Source: Butyrivibrio fibrisolvens 16/4
GTDB lineage: Bacteria > Bacillota > Clostridia > Lachnospirales > Lachnospiraceae
NCBI GenBank assembly: GCA_000209815.1
Contig: FP929036.1
Coordinates: 2,507,434-2,571,433 of the forward strand
Length of the DNA: 64,000 bases
Reading direction: 5' to 3'
Shown: positions 39,052 to 50,021 of the stretch, piece after piece
How the letters are laid out: the number at the start of each line of letters is the position of its first letter
Numbering within the stretch: the stretch's first letter is position 1
The notes under the pieces: generated by a model
What the model was told of the DNA's origin: nothing
The model's input: only the letters and a program-made list of their open reading frames with translations
Databases searched by the model: none
Program-made: the position numbers and the translations under genes

Positions 39052-40426
39052 TTATTCTTCTCCAGTCTTATTTTCTTCTTCCAATGAAGCCAATATCTCG
39101 TCTGCCGAAATTACCTTATCAAAACCTTCTGTGCTCTCCTTCTTGAAAAGGATACGGATGGTCATAAGCACCAGCTTCACATCCAAAAGGAAGGTGTAGT
39201 TTTCGATATACATAAGATCAAGCTTAATCTTGTCATAAGCTGATGTATTGTACTTTCCGTAAATCTGGGCAAAGCCTGTAAGACCACCCTTTACCTTGCT
39301 ACGGAACTCGAATTCTGGGATAGCCTCAGTGTATGCTTTCACGTGCTCGATACGCTCTGGACGTGGACCTACAATGGACATATCTCCCTTTATAATGTTA
39401 AACAACTGTGGGAGCTCATCCACACGTGTAGCGCGGATTACGTGTCCCACCTTTGTGATTCTGTCATCGTCATCTGTGGCTGGACGTTGCTCTGCATCCT
39501 CCACCATACTTCTGAATTTCAGGATGTCAAAGACTTTGCCATCCCTGGTTACACGGGCCTGTTTATAAAATACTGGGCCGTGATCCTCCAGCTTAATAGC
39601 TGCTGCAATTATTAACATAAGTGGTGAAAATACCACTGCCGCAATAACGCAAAGAACTATATCAAAAAATCTTTTTATAAATCTCTGTTCAACAGAAAGT
39701 CCCATTGTATTGATTCTTACAAGTGGAGTATCAAACTGATGAATATCCTCTCCTCCACCAATGATTACATCTGAAATCTTTGGTGTAATATATGTTGTGA
39801 TGTCGTTCATATAGCAGTGCTTTAAAAGATCATTTCGCTGCTCCGCACTAACATCTGAAATTACTAATCCATCATAATTTTCCAGCTCTTTGAAAATAGC
39901 ATCAAATCCCTCATTTACGCTGATGAGCTTTCTGATATTGTAGCTATCCTCGCGGCTATCCATCTTTAGCTTTAGTCCAACTGATTCCTTATTTCCATAA
40001 ACCATAAGGAGTCTACTGGCCTCTGAGAAATGATTGTAGATGGCAAAAAAACGCATATACGAATATCCCCTGTACTACAAAATCTACAAGTGTAAGCCAA
40101 AACAAAGGTGCCGCTGGAATCATCACGTTTGCCATAAGGGACAACTGAAGATATGTAACCACATTTGCAATAGTCAGTGCTATCCACTGTGAGAACAGCA
40201 CATCTGCTATCTTCATGATTCCGTATTTAAAACCTTCGCAAAGATGTGTGATTACAAGCACAAGTATGAAATACACCCCCATCAAAACATACTTTCCACG
40301 TCCAATCATAGGCCAGAAGTATGCCTTGTCAAAAATGAAGTTACGCCATACATAGTAGTAAATCAATGTGAGTACAACTAATTCAATTAAGCTTTCAATT
40401 TTTCTGATAGTGTTATTGTTTTTCAT
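39052..40426 (-). CDS. polyprenyl glycosylphosphotransferase (initiating sugar transferase), frame interrupted once
   Basis: Frames 40013-40426 and 39052-40056 join into 457 residues when one base is removed from the A7 run at 40045-40051, giving VYAFFAIYNHFSEASRLL. The intact paralogue at 58711-60102 has the same plan. Four N-terminal helices, a Rossmann-like middle domain, one more helix (FDIVLCVIAAVVFSPLMLII) and the catalytic domain with DHGPVFYKQARVTRDGK, KFRSMVEDAE, DELPQLFNIIKGDMSIVGP and KGGLTGFAQIYGKYN. The enzyme puts a sugar-1-phosphate on undecaprenyl phosphate, the first step of a repeat unit. Having two such genes in one locus is notable. Confidence 0.85.
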
Positions 40427-41678
40427 GACTGTTTGTCTTTCTCCAAAAAGAAGTATGCCAGGAAATATGAGTAATATGGCAACAAATATTTATAGTACAT
40501 ATCAATTCCCAAATCCATAAATACAAAAGAAATCATTATGGAAAAAATCATAATCTTTGCCATCTTATTTGCTTTGATTGCACGGATGATGATGTAGACT
40601 GGGAACCAGTAGTAAAGCACAAATCCTACTATTCCATAAGAGAAAAGCACTTCCATATAGTTCATATGGAGTTGTACATTTCTGTATGCTATCTCTGTAC
40701 CAACGCGGTATTCCTCAATAGCTGAATAAGGCATCTCTCTAAATGAATAGAAGCCGTGACCAAATAATGGTGCCTCCCAGAAGTGTTCCTTAAAGCCTGC
40801 TATCATCGCCATACGCTGTCCTGTGCTGGTATGTAAATCAGGCTCGGCTGATTTTACTCCTGTGAAAAGCTCTGCAATACGATATCCCACTACTCCATAA
40901 AGAGGAGGGATAGTCATAATAGCTATAAACGCTACCACTGCCGCAACAACTAAAATAATAAGATTTCTTCTTACCACCTTTTTATCATCTGATGCCCCAA
41001 GAATCATTATCGCAAATACGAATACGATAGGGAATACTGATGATTTTGCTCCAGTGGCAAGTATCTCAAATACACCTATTATTGATATCCATAAGTACTG
41101 TTTTATCTTTCTTAGGATGATTACCTGATACATTACGGGTAGAAGCAAAATCAGTACTAAATTACCCGTATCAATTACACCGCCTGCTGGTGTGGCACCT
41201 ACACGGGAATACATTCCCATAAGCCACTCGCCCCACACATAATCGTAGCAAAGGCTGGTGATAAGTGTTGTGATAATGACAACAGAACCACTGACCGCCA
41301 GTACATCCATCACATCTTCCTTGTTATAGAACAATAACATAAGGATGAGTATGGCAGGCAATGCAGTCATAATCGTAATCATACGACTGTAATAATCTGC
41401 TGCTGTGAAGAGCTTGAAATGTCCATAAATAAAAACCATGGTTGAAAATAGGACTATCCAAACAAAAGCAGGACTAATCAAAGTCTTTTTTACTGGCGCC
41501 TTATCTTTTGTAAACAAAAGCCCTAAATACAATACTGCAAGACCATTGAATATCAGATTGATAAGCACATAAATCCCACCATAGTATAGTCCAAGATTAC
41601 ATCTGGCAAATAGCATTCCTGTAATCAAAAACATGGTTATATACTTTTATTTTTCAAAAGAGTTTCTTTCAATTCCAT
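40423..41678 (-). CDS. Wzy/O-antigen polymerase-like membrane protein (frame break near the start)
   Basis: About 418 residues with eleven to twelve helices and a large outside loop between the later helices (RIAELFTGVKSAEPDLHTST, then GHGFYSFREMPYSAI), the layout of the O-antigen ligase/Wzy superfamily; the GHGFYSFR part corresponds to its conserved G-x-G-x3 segment. The longest uninterrupted frame starts at 41634. The ATG at 41678, with AAGGAG upstream, reads MELKETLLKNKKYITMFLIT if one base is restored in the T4 run at 41645-41648. It overlaps the sugar transferase gene by four bases. It would join flipped repeat units outside the membrane. A ligase role is possible. Confidence 0.8.
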
Positions 41679-41688
41679 TATCTCCTTG

Positions 41689-44398
41689 TTAGAAACCAAA
41701 TACGTTTGGAGCTGTATTAAACCATATGATTCTAGCTCCTAAATCCTTTAGATAAGCTGCCAGTGCCCCCGCTGTGTAATCCGGGCTAAGTATCAGCCAA
41801 TCAGGACCATCGAATATTGCCACCTCTGGAGAAACAGCTTCATAAAAGCCTGTCTCTGTTGGCATACTGTTGTTTCCGTGATGACCACACTGAAGGATGT
41901 CTGATTTCAACTTATCTCCATAGGTCTTCACCAAATAATCTGCTATATATTTACTATGTGCATCAGCGCAGATAAGAGCGCTGCGGCTAGCTGTTTCAAT
42001 CTTGAACACCAGAGAATCATTATTAGGAATGTCCTCGTGTCCATCTGCATTTAGAACCACATCATCACATGCGTTAAGAAATGTAATCTTTAATCCATCA
42101 CTGAATTCTAAAACATCATCTCTCTGTACCTTTGTAATGTTTTCTGCTCCCTCTGTGATTTCTTGGAACTTTTCAAATGTATCAACATCATCCCATTCCT
42201 GCAAATTAAGGCTATAGAAAACATCTGCCTCCAAAGGTGTAACATAAAGATTATTTATCTTTATTCCCTGTGGATTTTCATAGATGGCGTTAAAGGCATC
42301 AATGTGATCCTTGTGATAGTGAGTAAGAATCCAGGCATCAACAACACCGCCCTTTTCCATAATCACATCTCGCATCTGCTGTTCATTTCCGGCATTGCCA
42401 CCATCTATTAAGATGAGCGTTCCATCATTCATATTTTCCAAAGTATAGGCCAAGCCCTGGTCTCCAGATTTGTCCTCGTACTCTGTTAAAAGCCACTGTG
42501 GGTCGTTTGGCTGAAGCACTGCATAATTTGCTGTGCGACCATATAGTGTAAAGCCATAATTTAGATAAGTGTTTAACACACTATCTATGGCTGAAACCAC
42601 CACATAATCTACGTCATTTTCCTTGGCATAATCCACCACAAGCTGTGGCTCAGGCTGAAGATTCGTCAGCTCATATGCTTCGTCTGGAATGTATCTGCTG
42701 TATGGCATGGAAAATCTGCTTTCCATCTGACGAAGATATACAGCGATATCCTGTGGTGCCATAATTCTGATACTATCGCCTTCATAGTCTGCAAACAAAT
42801 CGCAAATTGTCACCACGTCCTGTGGAACCTTATTACGATTTTCTGCCTTTGTGTACCAATCCTCTGTATAAATGCAATTACCAAGAACAGCTATGGCTGC
42901 ACATATTATAAGAACTGCCCCAAGCTTTTTAATGCCATTTAATTTATTGGCAGCCAGGGTAAATCCGTAGGCAATCACTGCCATTACAGGAACCAAGCCG
43001 TAAAATCTGAGATAGTACTGGTCGAAAGTGGATGGCTCCAAAATGCTCCTGAATATAAAAAGGGAAAGTGGATTGTAAATCACCACTATCGTCAGAAGTG
43101 AATACCACAAAAAGGCGTATCTTTTAATTTTTCTTTTTCAAATATAAGTATCCCTACAAGTGCCAGAACAAAAAGTGTAAAAAATCCAATGTTCCAATAA
43201 TCTTTAGTGATACTAATCAGATATTTTAATGAAACCATTTGTACCACCAATCATTTCTTTGTCTATAAGGGAAGTATTTATGATCAGGGTTTTGCATATC
43301 CGCCTGAATCATCCAAACCAATGCATATAAAGCAATCTGGAAAACAGGTCCGACTAATGCTGCGGCGATTAAATCTAATCCGTATATGCGTTTTTTATTA
43401 ATACACATCATTACCCATACAAGCACTGCTGTTATAGGAACAAACATAACTGTAAGAGATGTTAGTGATGTTGCGCCCAAGGAGAGCATCATTACAGGTA
43501 AGAAAAATCCCTTTCTGCTATCTTTGTTCAAAGTGCGAATCAGGTATATGGTAAAAAATGGTATAGCGATAACTGTAAGTACCGCCTTACCCTGCCATAT
43601 AGCTCCAAGCAGCCTGAATGTTGTAGAGTAATGGGAATACAAACCAAATATATTAGCAACAGATAATATCAGCATAAATATTAATCTGTTATCTGTCTCT
43701 GCAAAAACAAACTTTGCAACGAAATAGTACACTAGGTACGAAATCAAAAGTAGTATCACTGGCATTATAGTATGACATACTGTTGTCACTTCAAAACCTG
43801 ATACCTTTGCAAGTAATGCAATGTAGCTGGTCCAAGATGCCACTGCTCTTTTCTCTGCCACGTTTGGTCTGGTGCCATCAATATAATTGATATAAGAAAG
43901 AGCATCGTAGGTAACAGTATCCTGACTGGATACAACATAATCGAAATCATCATAGGACCATTCGTTTATTTCGTAGCCATAGGCCATATACATCTGCACC
44001 AATAGAGCTGCCGCAAAAAGGACGCCATATACTGCTACGAACTTATCAGCCTTTATCTTTTCTGTTACCTGCTTCCCTTTTGTACCAAGCTTTGGAAATA
44101 ACTTTTTATAATTATTTCGCTCTGATATAAGCCAAATTACAAGCAAAATTCCTGTCACAATATAATACAGGTTGGACAGAAGTGAGAAACCACCACTAAC
44201 AGGGTCGTTGGTAGTAATCCATATCTGAATCCAAAATACAATGGAATACAGAATATAGAAAATACCAAGATTACCAAAAAAACCAATAAGATAATCTGTA
44301 ATAAAACCTGTTCTGGCTCTGTATGTAATTAGTCGGCCCACCGCAAAAGGAATAACAGTGAAAAATAGCAGGAAGGCTAGTGCTCTAATTATTATCAA
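41689..44398 (-). CDS. DUF6077-like membrane protein with C-terminal metallo-beta-lactamase domain (frame interrupted twice)
   Basis: After repairs in the T5 run at 43128-43132 and the A3 run at 43232-43234, the segments 43226-44398, 43111-43225 and 41689-43110 form one 903-residue protein. Residues 1-480 are polytopic: AYGYEINEWSYDDFDYVV and SWTSYIALLAKVSGFE match DUF6077-type proteins. Residues about 650-903 are a ComEC-like metallo-beta-lactamase domain with LILIDGGN, LTHYHKDHIDAF (HxHxDH), CADAHSKY and CGHHGNNS. The last membrane helices and the hydrolase domain are in one uninterrupted frame, so that fusion is real. A TTG at 44398 with GGAG six bases upstream is the likely start; as written the frame runs on into the upstream gene. 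Confidence 0.68.
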
Positions 44399-45085
44399 GT
44401 TTTTCTCCATCATAAGAGTCGCTATCTCGAAGTCAATCGGATAATCTATATCAACGGAATCCTCACGCGACATTACGTAAGTAGTTGTGTTGTCGCAGTA
44501 ATATGTTCTCTTTTCCTTGAGAAGCTGATAATCCAAAATGTAGATTGCTCCATTTGGAATATAGTATGTTGCATTGGTCTGGCGGTTTGCAATGTTAGAG
44601 CCTGCTGCGCCAAAACCTGCATTGCTTACACGTCCATTCTCGTCAACCACGTGATACCATCCTGGAGGTGTCTCCGCCTCTGTGAATGAAATAAGCGTTG
44701 TAGACTGATCTGCCTGAAACTTCTCAATCGCCTCGTCAATATGATGAGCATCTCTACAAGGAACTGTAGGAAGGCACACCATAAATTTATCAAGCTTTTC
44801 GCCTGTCTCATTCATTACAAACTCTGCTACATGAATGTAAACGTCTACAGCTGATGCTGTATCGCTGGCAAGATATTCTGGACGCATAAATGGAACCTCT
44901 GCGCCATACTCTCTTGCTACCTTTGCGATGTCCTCGTCGTCTGTAGTGACGATTACTCTGTCTATGTGCTTTGCTTTTTTGCAAGCCTCGATTGTGTATG
45001 CAATGAGGGGCTTGCCACAAAGCTCTTTAATGTTTTTGCCTGGGACTCCCTTGGAGCCGCCTCTAGCTGGTATAAATGCAATCAT
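44385..45085 (-). CDS. legF: CMP-nonulosonate (legionaminate/neuraminate) cytidylyltransferase, LegF/NeuA-like
   Basis: An N-terminal block of about 233 residues with AFIPARGGSKGVPGKNIK (CTP site), VIVTTDDEDIAKVAREYGAE, LPTVPCRDAHHIDEAI, NGAIYILD and the closing VDIDYPIDFEIAT. This is the full length of a CMP-sialate/legionaminate synthetase. As written there is no stop, and the frame continues into a membrane protein for a total of 619 residues. Adding one base to the T5 run at 44400-44404 makes the gene end at 44385 with KKLDNN, overlapping the next gene's TTG start by 14 bases; I prefer this reading. LegI lies upstream across a large palindrome. LegF rather than NeuA is suggested by LegB and PtmE homologues nearby. 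Confidence 0.8.
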
Positions 45086-45110
45086 CTTTCAAGTCCTTCT
45101 ATAATCCCCG

Positions 45111-45190
45111 CTTGTTACATTAACAATAAATATGTTTTCTTCCGGTCACTAGATGTGACTCTCCAGAAAAATATTTTTGTTAATTACAAG
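45111..45190. repeat. 80-base imperfect palindrome, copy 1
   Basis: Arms 45111-45140 and 45165-45190 are complementary over nearly their full length with a few bulges. The 24-base centre contains GTCAC-TAGAT-GTGAC, a smaller hairpin. It fills the gap between legI (stop at 45224) and legF (start at 45085). A related palindrome with the same TCACTAGATGT centre is at 60116-60198. In RNA it would form one long hairpin with no U-run. Confidence 0.75.
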
Positions 45191-45223
45191 CTAGTTTTCA
45201 TTAAAAATCACATTCTATTACGT

Positions 45224-46273
45224 CTAGAAATCACCCCAAGTGAAAATGTCGTCGTACTTTACATCATGTTTAAGCTCGCGTCCGATAAGTGCCTCGTAGT
45301 ACTTAGGAGAGATTCCTGTACCTGGGCGCTTGTAGTCAAGGTCTTCGAATGTAAGAACGTGACCTGCTGGCATATCGTGCTTTGCAACGATAGAACGCTT
45401 GAACTCGTCACGACGGTTCTGATCCTCTACTACTACCTTGTGGTAGTTACCAAGCATATTGTAACCCTGGCGAGCAGCGTCACAAATAGCCTTAAGCTCT
45501 GCTGGGTCAGCACTAACCTTGTGATCCCATCCTTCCATGTTCTTGTCCATTGTAAAGTGCTTCTCGATGATGCATACGTTCTTTGCAATACTCATAATAG
45601 GAGCAACTGTGCCGATTGTATGATCTGAATATCCAACTGGATAATCAAATACCATATTGTACATATCGATGTTGTTAAGGTTTACATTCTCATCCTTTGG
45701 TGGGTACATAGATACACAGTGAAGGATAACGATTTCGTGGCAGCCACCCTCTTCAAGAGCCTGTACTGCTGCACAAACATCATCCATGCCTGTAAGACCT
45801 GTAGAGATAACTACAGGAACGCCCTTGCTACCTACGTGTCTAAGGAATGGAATGTTATCTACATCAAGTGATGCAACCTTAAGATATGGAACGTGAAGCT
45901 CATCAACAAGGAAATCTGCACCCGCCATAGAGAATGGTGTAGATACAAAGTCGATATCAAGCTCCTCGCAGTACTTCTGAAGCATAACGTGCTGTTCCTT
46001 AGAAACAGCGTACGCTTCCATAACTGACTTTAATGTATAGTCTGTACGGTTTCTGTAATCGTCTCCAAGGAAGTAATTGTCCTCGTACTTCTTCTTTGAG
46101 AAGAGGTCGTCTACTGTCCAAGACTGAAGCTTTACAGCGTCAGCACCGCACTCCTTTGCTGTCTTAATAAGAGTCTTAGCAAGCTCCATATCACCATTGT
46201 GATTAGCGCCAAGCTCTGCAATAATGTATGGTCTCTGATTACCTTCTACCATTGCCTTATAATTAAATCTCAT
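45224..46273 (-). CDS. legI: legionaminic/neuraminic acid synthase, LegI/NeuB family
   Basis: 349 residues from the ATG at 46273, preceded by GGAGGAATAAAT; an in-frame ATG ten codons upstream overlaps the previous gene and lacks a site. The TIM barrel (1-270) shows IIAELGANHNGDMELAKTL, AVKLQSW, STPFSMAGADFLVDEL, VISTGLTGMDDV, GYSDHTIG and IEKHFTMDK with the PEP and metal-binding residues of the NeuB family. A C-terminal antifreeze-like SAF domain (SIVAKHDMPAGHVLTFEDL, KRPGTGISP) follows. The enzyme condenses PEP with a 6-carbon amino sugar to give a nine-carbon nonulosonic acid. The exact sugar (Leg, Neu or another) cannot be fixed by eye; the LegB neighbour favours the legionaminic type. Confidence 0.9.
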   Translation of the reverse strand: MRFNYKAMVEGNQRPYIIAELGANHNGDMELAKTLIKTAKECGADAVKLQSWTVDDLFSKKKYEDNYFLGDDYRNRTDYTLKSVMEAYAVSKEQHVMLQKYCEELDIDFVSTPFSMAGADFLVDELHVPYLKVASLDVDNIPFLRHVGSKGVPVVISTGLTGMDDVCAAVQALEEGGCHEIVILHCVSMYPPKDENVNLNNIDMYNMVFDYPVGYSDHTIGTVAPIMSIAKNVCIIEKHFTMDKNMEGWDHKVSADPAELKAICDAARQGYNMLGNYHKVVVEDQNRRDEFKRSIVAKHDMPAGHVLTFEDLDYKRPGTGISPKYYEALIGRELKHDVKYDDIFTWGDF

Positions 46274-46275
46274 AT

Positions 46276-47085
46276 TTATTCCTCCATTTGAATATCGCTC
46301 CACCAGTATCCCTGGTGATTTATTGATAATTTCAGGTTATCCTCATTGACAGCCTGAAGCTTATTAGCTAGTTTCTTAAAATAAGCATATCTTTCAGAAA
46401 GAATACTGTAATGCTTTCTTTTTACTTCCAGTTCTTTCTGCAAGTCCCTATTTGTGCCTGCAGTATTGTTCTCGTATATACGATAAATAGTAGCTGCATT
46501 ATCTACATACACTCCACTACCCACATCCATTATTAATCTACTAAAAAGATACCAATCAAAAACTGGGGATGTGCACTCACTCAAACTATCCAAGAACTCA
46601 TCTGAAAGTAAGTTCAGATTGATACCCGTATTGGATAACCCAAGAAAGTTTTGCTGGGATATTTGCCTTATATCTGTCACTGACTTTGGAAGTGTTTTAA
46701 ACACATTTTCTCCCTTGTCTGTAACGAATTTATTATAAAAGAAGACACTAGTTTTGTCTAATTCAGCGGCTTTCTTATAGGCCTCTGCCCTAGTGGCCAC
46801 ACAAGCATCATCAGCATCTATTAAGATTACTAAATCATAACCTAAATATTTGGCCTGTTTCAGCATTTCTATTCTAGTTTCAACAATTGAAAGCTTTCTG
46901 CTACAGCAATCCACTACAATTGCATTATTGGGTAATTTCAGCTCGGCTAATTCTGCCTCTGAATAATTATCGTTAATTATCAACAGTTCCACGTCATTAT
47001 CGGTTTGGTTATCCACAGAATCTAGCAATTCCTGTAGATAAGGCTTAGCCTGTTTATATATAACTGTTGCAAAACAAGTTTTCAT
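46276..47085 (-). CDS. family 2 glycosyltransferase
   Basis: About 269 residues. TCFATVIYKQAKPYLQELLD opens the GT-A domain, LLIINDNYSEAEL holds the nucleotide-binding Asp, and VILIDADDACVATRAEAYK provides the DxDD metal motif near residue 95; SPVFDWYLFSRLI is in the acceptor part. Start taken at the ATG at 47085, five bases after GAGG; a 15-base upstream ATG overlaps that site. It precedes legI by two bases. A 24-base hairpin with AACTTCTA arms lies between it and the upstream GT4 gene but has no U-run. Acceptor and donor unknown. Confidence 0.85.
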   Translation of the reverse strand: MKTCFATVIYKQAKPYLQELLDSVDNQTDNDVELLIINDNYSEAELAELKLPNNAIVVDCCSRKLSIVETRIEMLKQAKYLGYDLVILIDADDACVATRAEAYKKAAELDKTSVFFYNKFVTDKGENVFKTLPKSVTDIRQISQQNFLGLSNTGINLNLLSDEFLDSLSECTSPVFDWYLFSRLIMDVGSGVYVDNAATIYRIYENNTAGTNRDLQKELEVKRKHYSILSERYAYFKKLANKLQAVNEDNLKLSINHQGYWWSDIQMEE

Positions 47086-47129
47086 GAACACCTCATCCAA
47101 ACTTCTATCTAAAGTTCTTTACCTAGAAG

Positions 47130-48325
47130 TTATCTCATATACTCGTCAATCTCATCCATTAGCTTCTTCTTTGAGAAGTGCTCTTTATTATATGCATATG
47201 CATTCTCGCCCATTTCCTGAAGGCGGTCTTTGCTGAGATTGCGCATCTTGATGATATTCTCTGCCAATGCTTTGGCATCTCCGATATCTGAGCACATACC
47301 ACAATCCGCCTCTGTGATGACTCTTACTGATTCACCTCTGGCTGATGCAATAATAGGCATTGCACATGCCATATATGACTGAAGCTTTGCTGGGATTGTC
47401 TTTGCAAAAATCTCATCATCTGCAAAAGAAAGGAATGCTGCATCCCCTGATGCCAACATATCTGGCACCTCTGTGGCCTTTACTCTTCCCTTAAACTCGA
47501 ATAAATCCCAAACCCCTGCCTTAGTAATACTCTCCTCAAAGGAATGACGCGCTCTGCCATCACCTACAATGGTAAAGCTAACATCCTTGATTCCCTCTTT
47601 TCTAAGAATGGATGCTGCCTCTGGCAGGATTTCCAAGCCCTGGGCCTGCCCTATGTTTCCTGTAAAGATAACATTGAATCCTTTATGGACCTTCTTTGGC
47701 TTTGGTTCGTAGAATTCCTCTGCATACTGAGGCCAGAAGCTGACCTTTTCATGCTCTGATGGATCTACGTATTTACGAATTGCATCTACAAAGCTTGGAC
47801 TAGTGCCCCAAATATGTGTACAGCCCTTGTAAATCTTTCTAACCATTCTTTCTATTGGTTTGATAACGATTGGGCTGTGGATGCCTGTAATCATTTCTAC
47901 ATTTTCAGGCCACAAGTCCTGAACATACAAGTAGCATGGCACATTGTGCTTCTTTGCATATGCCACGCCTACTTTACACTGATTCATAGGAGAAGTCTCT
48001 AGCATGAAAACCTCATCCGCTTTAATTTTTGTAAATAGATTCCAGAAGAAACCAAAGAATGGGAAGCTGAAATAATTAAGTATTAATCCAAACTTATTTT
48101 TTCCTCTAGGTATCTCCGGTATGCGGATAACCTCCACTCCATTGATGGTTTCTCTTCTCTTTTTGAATAATCCATAGCCAGGATATACCTTTCCCTCTGG
48201 ATAGTTAGGCAATCCTGTAACTACAGTAACTTTATAGCCCCTCTTCACCCATTCAAAAGCTATATCGCTAATGCGAAATGGCTCTGGGTAAAAGAACTGA
48301 CAAACTATTAAAATATGTTTTTCAT
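47130..48325 (-). CDS. WbuB-like family 4 glycosyltransferase (frame interrupted near the start)
   Basis: The ATG at 48325 reads into the long frame if one base is added to the T5 run at 48318-48322, giving MKKHILIVCQFFYPEPFRIS, the usual WbuB-type opening; total 398 residues. Further motifs are VVTGLPNYPEGKVYPGYG, MLETSPMNQCKVGVAYAK, VFTGNIGQAQGLEILPEA and the C-terminal FLSFADDEIFAKTIPAKLQS, the donor-binding region of GT4 WbuB (an N-acetylfucosamine-type transferase in Escherichia coli O26). As written the longest frame starts at 48248 without a good site. It probably adds an amino sugar to the lipid-linked chain. Confidence 0.8.
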
Positions 48326-48347
48326 ATATTCTCTCAATTATTTTATT

Positions 48348-50002
48348 TTAGAAAGGAGCGGGCATTCCATCGCGGAGATGGAAAAGATAATACAATAATC
48401 CACACATAGAAAATGCCAACGCAATATTCTGAATGTAAATAAGCGTAAGTGCCAGCTTATTTTCCTTTGCATCTGTTCCAAGACAAATACAAAGAGCCAT
48501 ATAAATAGGAATCAGATAACGGAATGAAATCTGGATTCTCTGGCTATCCATTGGTGTAAATCTGGTCATACATCCAATGAAGATTGCTAAAAGGCAAATA
48601 AAAAGCCCAAGACCAATAAAGATATACTGCCACTTCTTAATGCGTTTGCCTTTGATAAAAATCAGCCCAATCAAAAGCACTGCAAGCATTATGATTACGC
48701 AGGCCATTGGAACCTGTGCATTAAGCATTACGTGTCCAATCTCACTTCCTACTATATGTTTAATATTAAACCAAAAATCTACCTTGATTCCTTCCCAGGC
48801 AAACTTCAAGGTTTCCAGCTTGTGAGTCTTTGCATACTCAAAGCTCCATACCTGACGTGATGGGTCAACCTCTGATACTGCCCCCTGATAATTCCATATT
48901 ACCAGCTGATGAATCTGCCAGTAATATTTCATAAATACCTTTTTGAAGGCTACTACTGCACCTAAAACCAATGGAATAAGTACTGCATACTCATACCATT
49001 TCTTGCTGAGTGCAACGTCTGTCCACCACTTCTTTACGGGAATAACAAAAATCCATACTGCAAAAAGTGCATATACTGTCTTGTTTGGAAGTAGCATTAC
49101 CACGCAGATTCCAAGGATAATCAAATACCAAGCATGAAGCTTAACCTGTGGCTGACTGAAATACAGACACAATGTAAGAAGCGCTACCGAAAACAGGATA
49201 CTCATGTTGTCATATGAGTAGGAACTGCAAAGATGAATAACTGTAGGGAATAATGCAAAAGTAAAGAACTGATGCTTTCCTACAGGAAGCAGCTTCAGTG
49301 CAAACCATCCTGCAATGATTAACGAAAGTGAATTCATGAAGCGTCCCATGAACATTACCCCTGCAAAGCCAAATCCTAGCAATCTAGCAATGGTGATTCC
49401 CACTCCTGAAACTAAATATCTGGAAGCTTTTGTTGGATTAATGTGACACTCCACATTTTCCTGCAAATCATCTCCATGTCTAAACCAGTGACCATTAGCA
49501 AGAACCGCGTACTGATAAGGGAAAGTTACATCCAAATAAGGCATGTAATAATAATCCTCGCCCCTCATATAGAAAAATGTGTCATCGGTCCAAATCATAT
49601 TGTGATGGTCATCGAATCCAAGGTTATGGTCCTTCATTCCCATCATAATATTTGAACAATGATAAGCACTGTAATAATGCTGTGTTTCATCTACACCTGA
49701 GATTGGTGGCATTACCAGCTGCATACAAAATGTCCAGGCGATTGCCATTATTACAAACAGCCTTGGATAATTCCATTCCTTATCCAGAATCAACAATCTA
49801 AGCAAATATAATGTAATTGCAAAAATCGCCACAAAAATAATGGCATAATAAAAGTTGATTCGCTTTGATGCGATGGAATTAAAGCAATTTGCAAAATAGA
49901 AATAAACACCATAAATAATAGTTGCTGCTGCAAGAACTACAGCAGCAAGCTTAAGTGCTTTTTCTTTATTAAAATCGGTAAAAAAAGCTTTTATTTTTCC
50001 AA
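48348..50002 (-). CDS. DUF2142 membrane protein (frame break at the start)
   Basis: About 551 residues and 11-12 helices. QLVMPPISGVDETQHYYSAY after the third helix is the DUF2142 signature, with the P-x-D-E...H acidic loop typical of GT-C-type proteins. Further parts: SSYSYDNMSILFSVAL and FRYLIPIYMALC. The open frame reaches upstream to a stop at about 50020 without an ATG. A TTG at 50002, seven bases after AGAGGG, reads MEKIKAFFTDFNKEKALKLA if one base is restored in the T5 run at 49994-49998. Members of this family are found in teichoic-acid and polysaccharide loci and are thought to be glycosyltransferases. It follows the nucleotidyltransferase gene. Confidence 0.75.
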
Positions 50003-50021
50003 GTATTATCCCTCTTAAGTA

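Noticed and set aside
44966..45628. Plus-strand open frame of 220 codons across legF, the palindrome and legI
   Set aside because: It is antisense to two clear genes, rich in Cys and hydrophobic residues as expected from a shadow frame, and has no convincing ribosome binding site.
47100..47131. Hairpin with AACTTCTA arms between two transferase genes
   Set aside because: The stem is eight AT-rich pairs with no U-run on the minus strand, so it is not a credible terminator.
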